64,000 nt of DNA from Leptoclinus maculatus (taxonomy: Eukaryota > Chordata > Actinopteri > Perciformes > Stichaeidae). Location: NCBI GenBank assembly GCA_032191485.1, contig JAVDOI010000134.1, forward strand, positions 124,001 to 188,000, read 5' to 3'. Every line of letters begins with the position of its first letter. Positions within the stretch are counted from its first letter, which is position 1. The position numbers and the translations under genes are program-made. The notes under the pieces are model-generated. The model did no database searches. It had not been told where the DNA came from and saw only the letters and a list, made by a program, of their open reading frames with translations. Shown piece after piece: positions 59,101 to 64,000 of this stretch.

Positions 59101-62100
59101 TGGGTAGATGGACGTGTAGGTGGGTAGATGGACATGTAGGTAGGTAGATGGACGTGTAGGTAGGTAGATGGACGTGTAGTTGGGTAGATGGACGTGTAGT
59201 TGGGTAGATGGACGTGTAGATGGACGTGTAGTTGGGTAGATGGACGTGTAGTTGGGTAGATGGACGTGTAGATGGACGTGTAGTTGGGTAGATGGACGTG
59301 TAGTTGGGTAGATGGACGTGTAGATGGACGTGTAGTTGGGTAGATGGACGTGTAGATGGGTAGGTAGGTAGGTAGGTAGATGGACATGTAGGTAGGTAGG
59401 TAGATGGACGTGTAGGTGGGTAGATGGACGTGTAGTTAGGTAGATGGACGTGTAGTTGGGTAGACGTGCAGGTGGTAAGTAGACATGTAGACGGGCAGGG
59501 AACGCAGTGGAGAAGACATGGTCTTGAGGCAGGATTGGACTATTGGGAGGGACTGAGAAGCTTTGAATTGTGTGTGGAGTGTCTGTTGTTTGAGCTAGCA
59601 CGGTGCAGTTCCTGTACTGTCGAGTGGGCGAAAACCGAACTGCAGGGTTTCAACTAGGTTATTAGAGTGCAGGTGGGTTTGAAGTTGTGTGGCAACAAGG
59701 CTTTCAGGGGTGTTTGAGAGGAAGGGAGGGTTGGAAATTGGCCATTAGTGGTTGAGGCAGGATGGATCAAGACCAGGTTTTTTGAGAATTGGGGTGAAAG
59801 CGGTAGTTTTCAAGGGGACATTTCGATGGGACAGTAAGGAATTGAAGCAGTTGGTGAGGTGAGGCTTTTCAGAAAGATGTTTTTCTGACTAGTTGTGGAC
59901 ATGGCGTTGGGGGTGGGATAGTGAACTGGATGAGGTGATGATCAGACAGAGACTGGTGGATGTTGAGTATCCGTAAATTGACAGAACAGACCAGGTTAAG
60001 GATACGGCCTTTGACATGGGTGGGGAAAGTGACATGCTGAATGAGGTTGAAATCGTCAAGCAAGGTGGTGAATTCAGATGAAAACTTGTGGGTGGATGGG
60101 TCAATGTGAATGTTAAAATCAACTATTGTGAGGAGTTCAGACAGGAAAGATGAGTTAGGTTTGGGTCCACAGTAAAGTGAGGATTATAGTCATTGAGCAA
60201 CAAGCTTTAAATGCTGATTGAATAAGACTGAAATGAGACGGACGGGGTTTGCACATGTAGTCATAGGCTGTAAATAGAAACAATTAGCTGTGGTTCTGGA
60301 GTTAGACAGCTAAACATTCATAAGATGGTAAATCAGGGACCTAAAAAGTCAATGCACTGATCACATCAAATCTCATTTATAAAGAAAAGGATGTACTATT
60401 CGGTGTACTATTTTGTGTCGCAGGCTGAGAATGACACGGAACAGCTGGAGCCGTGGCTGCTGAAGGAGATGGACTCGTGCATTTCCAACATTTTCCTCAA
60501 TGAAGACCAGGATGCTTTTATTCAGCTCTTCAACCTCATCCTCTATGAAAGTGTAAACGGTACGACTCTCAGAGCTGATCTCTGCTCTCACTCACTTTTC
60601 TGAAATCACTCATCTTTCTTACACCCCTCATATCATGTACCTTTACTGGCCCTGTGCTGTCCTCAGTGTAGTGTGAAATGAATGGATGTATGAAGATATG
60701 AAGGCTCACATTGTTTTCTTTACCTAGTGGACTACAGGCACAGTGACACAGGGGCCTCTCCTCTGATGGTGGCAGCAGCTCAAGGGTTCCTCACACAGAT
60801 GGAGCAGCTGCTCAGCATGGGGGCAGACATCAACATGAAGGCATCCAATGGCTGGTAGGACGTCCACCATGTTGTCACCCGGCTGACGTTAGGCCGCTAT
60901 GTTAAATGACGTGACGTCCATGGACATGAAGGAGCCAGGAGCACATGTACTGTACATAGCACATTGTATTGTTTTAATATTCCTCCAAGCTGTTGCATTG
61001 AGTGTCAGTGTTCATCTCATTTCAGGACAGCCTTAGACTTTGCCAAACACTTCCAGCAGACAGATGCTATGGATCTACTCAAATCGTCCATGTGAGTGTA
61101 ATGTTGACCACGATGTGCAAAACTAAACTAACTCTTCTAAAAAGGGGAAAAGGAGTAATCCGTTTCTTTTTTTTTGCCAAAGAGAGGCAGTGTTAATAGC
61201 ATGTATTTGGTGTTTCTGGAATGTTCAATGTAAAAATGCATCATTCTCAATATATTAAACATACATTTGGAATAGCTGACTTTTCCCTTTGCTGCAGTGG
61301 CATTTGTGGCTATGGTCAGCCCATCTGCCCCCAATCATTTTTGCACAGTCCCTGAAGAAGCTGCACATAAAGTAAAGGCTAGTCTGAATTGAACTACAGT
61401 TTGAGAAGGTTTTCTAAATGCGTACTGTGCAGTCCTCTGGGAGAGGTGAGCGGCCTGGATGAGTCCACTCTGATGCAGTGTGGCAGTGCGGAGCTGAGCC
61501 CTGAAGAGCAGGAGCTGCTCAAGCTGTACCACCACAGCTTTGACGATGAGCGGGTGGACCTGGACCTCATCATGGATCTGCTGCACTACATCTGCTCCAC
61601 CACCAGTGATGGTGAGCCTCAGCACTTCATTTGAACAACATTGCTGTTTACTGTACGATTCTCACTACCGAGTCGAACCGTTGCCTGGCGAACGTGACTA
61701 TTAATCACAGGCCGATTCAGGGAACACGGATGATATTTCAGGATTATTACAATCTGAGCTTCTATCTGTTGGTCTTCAGGTGCTGTCCTGGTTTTTCTTC
61801 CTGGATATGATGAGATTGTGACACTCAGGGACCGCATCCTGTATGACGATAAGAGATTCACCACCCACTCTGAAAGGTGAAACTTTGAACATCGTGCAAC
61901 ATCTATAGTAGTCTATGTTTTTAGATATGTTGACTTGAAGTCATGATAAGTTGGAGACGTGGTCCTGGATTCGTCTGGGCCTTATTGCCATGTGTTGAGT
62001 TGATTGTGTTGAGCATAGTATAGCACAGCAGCATATTATGTAGCGTGTCTTTGACGGAGGTGTGTCCTCTCTCAGGTACCAGGTGTTCACTCTACATTCA

Positions 62101-63600
62101 GACATGCAGACTATGGATCAGAAGAGAGCCATGAAGAACACTCCACCTGGTGTCAGGAAAATAGTGAGTCACTGAGTCAGGACACCAAAGCTGCATCCTG
62201 TCTACACGATGACTAGGAGCTGGTGACTAGTAGGGTTTGCCCTTCGAACGGAACTTTACAGGAACTTTGTAGGATACTAACTCACTATCAGACTAAAGAA
62301 TAACATTTAGAAATGTTTTCCTTTCAGATTCTTTCTACTAACATTGCTGAGACGAGCATCACTATCAACGATGTGATCTTCGTCATTGATTCAGGAAAGG
62401 TCAAAGAGGTACACTCACTGGAATTGGATTTACAAAACAAGAGTAAAATGAGGTCTAACAACAAATAAAGGTTCACACTCGGTGGTTGGTAATGAACTCC
62501 TCAATGTGTTTCCTGTTGTAGAAGTCCATTGATACCCTCAGTCATGTCTCCATGTTGAAGACGGTTTGGATCTCGAAAGCCAGCGCTTTGCAAAGGAAGG
62601 GAAGGTAACCAGCAATGTCCACACTCTTGATCTTATATCTGACCTCGTATAGACTCAATGTCTGCTCTTAATGTCGGTGTTAAAGAATCTACTGAGTGTG
62701 TGTGACCCGTCCACAGATCCGGCCGCTGCAGACCAGGGATTTGCTTCCGCCTCTTCAGTCGACTCAGGTTCAACAACATGCTGGAATTCCAGGTTCCACA
62801 GCTGCTGCGGATGCCACTGCAGGTAGCAACACACACACACGCACACACACTCACACACACACACCCTTCATAGCCTGTTGCATGTGGAAGTACTTGCTTT
62901 CAAGACATTCTTCACAGCAAGTGTTTTAAGATTTACACTCAGTTTTTTCAGTTATTATTGGAGGATTCTAATAGAATGAAGTAGATCTTGATGAGCACCA
63001 ACACAGACCTACTTAGAATGCATAGCCTTAGTAATGGGCTGTAATAGTGATGATATGTCATGTTGTGTGTGTGTAAGGAACTGTGTCTGCAGTCCAAACT
63101 GCTGGCCCCCTCCTCCTGTCCAGTAGCTGAGTTCTTGTCCAAAGCTCCACAGCCTCCTGCTGCACATGCCATCAGGAACGCTGTGCAGATGCTAAAGGTA
63201 AGAAATACTCCTACGTACCTCAATTATTCCTGATCTCTGACACGAGCAACTACACGAGCACATACAAGCCTACACATCCACATTCAGTATTACAGTTTGT
63301 ATCGATACATACCGCTGTTCTCTGCAGACAATAGATGCTATGGACCAGTATGAAGACCTGACTGATCTGGGCTACCACCTGGCTGATCTCCCCGTGGATC
63401 CCCACTTGGGCAAGATGGTGCTGTGCGCTGTGGTGCTCAAGTGTCTGGACCCCATTCTAACCATTGCCTGTACACTGGCCTACCGAGACCCTTTCATCCT
63501 TCCCGCTCAAGCATCTCAGAAAAGAGCTGCACTACACAACCGCAAATGTTTCACCTCCACCTCCTTCAGCGACCACATGGCCCTGCTGAGAGCCTTCCAG
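49995..63600 (+). CDS. ythdc2: YTHDC2, 3'-5' RNA helicase, exons 1-20 (5' part)
   Basis: Twenty coding exons join with consistent GT-AG sites and phases into 893 codons, about 60 percent of the ~1430-residue vertebrate protein; the rest lies beyond the right edge. Order: R3H domain (~25-95), DEAH-type helicase core with Walker A GETGSGKT (209-216), TQPRR (239-243), DEVH (309-312) and SSA (340-342), an ankyrin-repeat insertion (~487-550), the second helicase lobe with ILSTNIAETSIT (673-684) and QRKGRSGR (723-730), and the start of HA2 (~800 on). The missing part should hold the OB fold and YTH domain. Family knowledge: YTHDC2 binds m6A RNA, unwinds 3' to 5', partners MEIOC and XRN1, and is needed for germ cells to enter meiosis. 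Introns hold many mobile elements but no coding disruption was seen. Confidence 0.95.
50347..50437 (+). CDS. ythdc2: YTHDC2 exon 2 (R3H domain)
   Basis: Acceptor GACTGGGCAG, donor AAAGG/GTAAGT. Encodes MEFPSSLSSTERAFIHRMAQ, the core of the single-stranded nucleic-acid-binding R3H fold. Confidence 0.93.
50499..50827. mobile_element. hAT MITE with perfect 8-bp TSD
   Basis: Ends CAGGGGGCACCAACC and, on the other strand, CAGAGGTAGCCAAC, a hAT-type terminus. Flanked by GGCTAGAC at 50491-50498 and 50828-50835, an exact 8-bp target duplication. It is 329 bp, non-coding, in YTHDC2 intron 2. Confidence 0.88.
50836..51292. other. Rest of YTHDC2 intron 2
   Basis: No repeat or exon recognised apart from the pyrimidine-rich acceptor CCATCCCTCTCAG at its end. 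Confidence 0.5.
51293..51489 (+). CDS. ythdc2: YTHDC2 exon 3
   Basis: Acceptor CATCCCTCTCAG, donor CCTG/GTGAGT. Encodes KGPNRSLTIRKKNGSEKPRP and FIRSLLQRFPITTKERRD, the end of the R3H region and linker to the helicase. Phase 2 in, phase 1 out. Confidence 0.92.
51768..51970 (+). CDS. ythdc2: YTHDC2 exon 4 (Walker A)
   Basis: Acceptor TTCTTCCCTTAG, donor ACAG/GTGGGT. Encodes SGRLNNGIPMVPRR, LPVHERQEEILRLIGENRVV and VGETGSGKTTQ, the Q-like region and motif I that binds ATP phosphates. Confidence 0.95.
52160..53020 (-). mobile_element. TTAA-flanked inverted-repeat element in YTHDC2 intron 4
   Basis: Terminal inverted repeats GCCCCAGTTCCACCGAAAGC and its complement lie just inside TTAA on both sides, fitting piggyBac- or Kolobok-type insertion. 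The interior is dense in ATCCGGG and CCGTAGT motifs. On the minus strand a TATA-like GGGTATAAATAG lies about 60 bp before an ATG at 52677 that opens a lysine/alanine/glutamate-rich frame (MPKIKPKKKAMTAAKK). No transposase core is present, so it is non-autonomous. The motif GGGTTTAATTTTCGGC occurs twice (52541 and 52660). Confidence 0.78.
53258..53424 (+). CDS. ythdc2: YTHDC2 exon 5 (motif Ia)
   Basis: Acceptor GCATTGTCCAG, donor AGCAG/GTACAG. Encodes IPQFMLDECSRNG, IFCTQPRRLAAIAVAERVAA and VGYHIRLE, RNA-contacting motifs of lobe 1. Confidence 0.95.
53425..53980. other. YTHDC2 intron 5, left part
   Basis: About 550 bp with no recognised element. Confidence 0.5.
53981..54290 (-). repeat. tRNA-derived SINE with A and B boxes
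   Basis: On the minus strand the head reads GCGACTGTGGCTCAGTGGTA followed by GAGC (A box), then CGGCGGTTCAATCCCC (B box), a body with TTTGGGCAAGACACTTAACC, and a tail ending near CAGTCCATTTATCATTTACC. This is the structure of a tRNA-derived, RNA polymerase III-transcribed SINE mobilised by a LINE. It is the best-preserved copy in the window. Confidence 0.88.
54414..54624. repeat. Two-copy tandem duplication
   Basis: A block starting GCAGAGTGCTCTCGCTCAGG (54417) and ending near GTGTCCTCGCTCCCCTC recurs about 120 bp later (from 54537), with moderate divergence. Confidence 0.75.
54790..54892 (+). CDS. ythdc2: YTHDC2 exon 6
   Basis: Acceptor TTGAAACCTCAG, donor TGTG/GTGAGC. Encodes VSPKTLLTFCTSGVLLRTLM and THVIV leading into the DEVH box. 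Confidence 0.95.
55078..55234 (+). CDS. ythdc2: YTHDC2 exon 7 (DEVH box)
   Basis: Acceptor GTTCAAACAG, donor CACC/GTACGT. Starts with DEVHERDGLTDFLLTKMRDV (motif II, Mg-ATP hydrolysis) and includes LKLILSSAALDIDLF (motif III as SSA, as in other YTHDC2 proteins). Confidence 0.95.
55235..55732. other. YTHDC2 intron 7
   Basis: About 500 bp of AT-rich sequence without a recognised element. Confidence 0.5.
55733..55840 (+). CDS. ythdc2: YTHDC2 exon 8
   Basis: Acceptor TTTTATGTTTAG, donor AGAA/GTATGA. Encodes GRQFEVKEFFLEDILTLTGF and a charged KEETQR stretch. Confidence 0.93.
55949..56082 (+). CDS. ythdc2: YTHDC2 exon 9
   Basis: Acceptor CACATTCTCAG, donor GCTG/GTAAAC. Encodes KCLTEWCKAVEEKQR and a serine/aspartate-rich linker (SSLDRGDSTFNKL), a poorly conserved part of the family. 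Confidence 0.92.
56311..56344. repeat. Left stub of the TAGG-type minisatellite
   Basis: Short GTAGGTAG/GTAGACCA repeats just before the MITE at 56345. With 57186-57793 and 58796-59460 they form one minisatellite now split by two MITEs. Confidence 0.65.
56345..57185. mobile_element. hAT-like MITE inserted in the minisatellite
   Basis: The left end TAGTGGTGGAAC is decayed; the right end on the other strand is TAGCGGTGCAACGGATCA. The interior matches the MITE at 49348-49953. Flanks GTAGACCA (left) and GTAGACAT (right) could be a mutated 8-bp target duplication. In YTHDC2 intron 9. Confidence 0.7.
57186..57793. repeat. 20-bp minisatellite, left block
   Basis: Tandem 20-bp units GGTAGATGGACGTGTAGTCG (and CAGG, ATGT variants), most uniform from 57481 to 57760. 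The long minus-strand frames of threonine/serine/tyrosine repeats are artefacts of a period near a multiple of three combined with few stop codons. Confidence 0.95.
57794..58795. mobile_element. hAT-type non-autonomous element with perfect 8-bp TSD
   Basis: Left end TAGGGGTGCAACGGATCAC; right end on the other strand TAGTGGTGTAACGGATCACG. Flanked on both sides by GTAGGTAG (57786-57793 and 58796-58803), an exact 8-bp duplication of minisatellite sequence. The 1002-bp interior has no transposase; an imperfect ~60-bp tandem repeat (GAGGGGGCGTGTCTACAGCA) occurs at 58375-58490. Interior sequence differs from the other two MITEs although the termini are related. Confidence 0.88.
58796..59460. repeat. 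20-bp minisatellite, right block
   Basis: Continuation of the minisatellite, with variants GTAGTTGGGTAGATGGAC, GTAGGTAGGTAGATGGAC and shorter GTAGATGGAC steps. More heterogeneous than the left block. Confidence 0.95.
59540..60180 (-). mobile_element. LINE fragment with internal deletion
   Basis: On the minus strand, endonuclease-like sequence (NLIQHVTFPTHVKGRILNLV, SLSDHHLIQFTIP) is followed after about 120 bp by reverse-transcriptase block sequence (AFTPILKKPGLDP and TQLQTHLHSNNLVETLQFGF). In an intact LINE these regions are several hundred codons apart, so most of the linker and early reverse transcriptase is deleted. Frames are broken. It lies antisense in YTHDC2 intron 9. Confidence 0.72.
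60181..60423. other. End of YTHDC2 intron 9
   Basis: No element recognised. The 4.3-kb intron 9 is the largest in the sequenced part of the gene and is almost wholly repeats and mobile elements. Confidence 0.5.
60424..60559 (+). CDS. ythdc2: YTHDC2 exon 10
   Basis: Acceptor TTTGTGTCGCAG, donor AACG/GTACGA. Encodes LEPWLLKEMDSCISNIFL and DAFIQLFNLILYESV, preceding the ankyrin region. Confidence 0.95.
60728..60854 (+). CDS. ythdc2: YTHDC2 exon 11 (ankyrin repeat)
   Basis: Acceptor TTCTTTACCTAG, donor GCTG/GTAGGA. Encodes VDYRHSDTGASPLMVAAAQG and LLSMGADINMKASNGW, an ankyrin repeat inserted in the helicase core, a hallmark of YTHDC2. Confidence 0.95.
61026..61091 (+). CDS. ythdc2: YTHDC2 exon 12 (ankyrin repeat)
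   Basis: A 66-nt exon, acceptor CTCATTTCAG, donor CCAT/GTGAGT. Encodes TALDFAKHFQQTDAMDLLKS, completing the second ankyrin repeat. Confidence 0.93.
61433..61611 (+). CDS. ythdc2: YTHDC2 exon 13
   Basis: Acceptor CGTACTGTGCAG, donor GATG/GTGAGC. Encodes GLDESTLMQCGSAELSPEEQ and DDERVDLDLIMDLLHYIC, re-entering the helicase core. Confidence 0.95.
61780..61876 (+). CDS. ythdc2: YTHDC2 exon 14 (helicase lobe 2)
   Basis: Acceptor TTGGTCTTCAG, donor AAAG/GTGAAA. Encodes AVLVFLPGYDEIVTLRDRIL, motif IV region of the C-terminal helicase lobe. Confidence 0.95.
62076..62163 (+). CDS. ythdc2: YTHDC2 exon 15
   Basis: Acceptor CCTCTCTCAG, donor AATA/GTGAGT. Encodes YQVFTLHSDMQTMDQKRAMK and PPGVRKI. Confidence 0.95.
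62328..62408 (+). CDS. ythdc2: YTHDC2 exon 16 (motif V)
   Basis: Acceptor TTCCTTTCAG, donor AGAG/GTACAC. Encodes ILSTNIAETSITINDVIFVI and DSGKVKE, the most conserved DEAH-helicase segment. Confidence 0.96.
62522..62604 (+). CDS. ythdc2: YTHDC2 exon 17
   Basis: Acceptor TTCCTGTTGTAG, donor GGAAG/GTAACC. Encodes KSIDTLSHVSMLKTVWISKA and SALQRKG, the first half of motif VI. Confidence 0.95.
62717..62822 (+). CDS. ythdc2: YTHDC2 exon 18 (motif VI end)
   Basis: Acceptor CCCGTCCACAG, donor TGCAG/GTAGCA. Encodes SGRCRPGICFRLFSRLRF and MLEFQVPQLLRMPLQ. Motif VI reads QRKGRSGR; the usual residue after R is alanine. A short CA-rich repeat follows in intron 18 (62828-62865). Confidence 0.95.
63078..63197 (+). 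CDS. ythdc2: YTHDC2 exon 19
   Basis: Acceptor TGTGTGTGTAAG (TG-rich rather than pyrimidine-rich), donor AAAG/GTAAGA. Encodes ELCLQSKLLAPSSCPVAEFL and AIRNAVQMLK, winged-helix region before HA2. Confidence 0.93.
63328..63600 (+). CDS. ythdc2: YTHDC2 exon 20 (HA2 start)
   Basis: Acceptor TTCTCTGCAG, donor CCAG/GTAGGT. Encodes LTDLGYHLADLPVDPHLGKM, LKCLDPILTIACTLAYRDPF and FSDHMALLRAFQ, the ratchet-like HA2 region. The next exon lies beyond the window. Confidence 0.95.
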
Positions 63601-64000
63601 GTAGGTGGGGGATGAATATGGGAAGCCCTTGATTTGAGGGGAGATGTAAAGGGATGCTTCCTGTAATCTTATCTTTTTTTTTTCTCCTGTGAAATACATT
63701 CTAGTTTTACCTCCTCAGGTCTCTATGAAGTGAAAATACAGCATGCCTGAATGCCTGATTATTGTTTAGTTTAACTGCTCATACATTATTGCTGTGGTTT
63801 AGATATATCTGGGCCTTTTACACTGTTTGAGACGGGGGGGGATATGGCCAAAATCTTCTATCACCTAGTGGCGGGCCGTCAGGGCCTTCAAGGCCTTCTC
63901 TGCTGGCCTAAACAGAATCACAAAGTTATATCTATTTTATAATTTAATAATTTTTCTTAAACACACTACATGTATCATAATTTATAAAAATATTGTTCCC
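63601..64000. other. Start of YTHDC2 intron 20
   Basis: Four hundred bases with no exon; the gene continues past the right edge. Confidence 0.6.

Noticed and set aside
57346..59601. Minus-strand frames of 127-317 codons with HVHLPDYTSIYP-like repeats
   Set aside because: The 20-bp minisatellite read through as protein; the pattern follows the DNA repeat exactly and changes at the MITE.

Overview
The window looks like teleost fish genomic DNA, probably percomorph. The reasons are multi-exon genes with GT-AG introns, a fish L2-clade LINE, tRNA-derived SINEs, Ty3/gypsy LTRs, hAT-type elements, an L1-type ORF1, long (TG)n and pyrimidine microsatellites, and a fish-type SRCR-Ig membrane receptor. 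There are no prokaryotic features, CRISPR arrays or operons. Family names come from recognition of the reading frames; no database search was run.

Layout. (1) 1-16470 is a tandem array of two interleaved unit types, long (943/935 bp) and short (593/586 bp): 12 complete long units, 8 short units and one truncated long unit. Each long unit carries a palindrome with 131-bp arms and a tRNA-SINE-like stretch; short units carry a piece resembling an L2 3' UTR. (2) 16698-17530 holds a gypsy 3' LTR and the integrase chromodomain end, minus strand. (3) 18611-18739 is an orphan last exon of a nicotinic acetylcholine receptor subunit, minus strand. (4) 20399-25625 holds a 700-bp pyrimidine tract, a few plausible plus-strand exons of an unidentified gene, and a nearly full L2 LINE in an intron. 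(5) 25835-38780 is a transposon graveyard: two copies of an LTR-like repeat flank an L1 ORF1, microsatellites, a 13-bp minisatellite, a broken intron-containing hAT transposase, a TIR element with a 90-bp internal duplication, and remains of a second hAT. (6) 39403-43060 encodes an SRCR-SRCR-Ig-TM-tail receptor on the plus strand. (7) 43130-49950 is mostly AT-rich non-coding DNA with a solo LTR that has a 5-bp target duplication, a SINE and a MITE. (8) 49995-63600 is the 5' 20 coding exons of YTHDC2 on the plus strand (893 codons, all splice phases consistent), running off the right edge before the rest of HA2, the OB fold and the YTH domain.

The only clearly functional genes are YTHDC2, a 3'-5' RNA helicase/m6A reader of the meiotic germ line, and the SRCR-Ig receptor. 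They are unrelated in function. YTHDC2 introns are loaded with non-autonomous elements, three with good target-site duplications (8 bp, 8 bp, TTAA), and a GTAGGTAG-type minisatellite that two related MITEs have entered. The most unusual structure is the composite macrosatellite at the left end, which appears to be assembled from mobile-element pieces and repeats a long palindrome every 0.9-1.5 kb.
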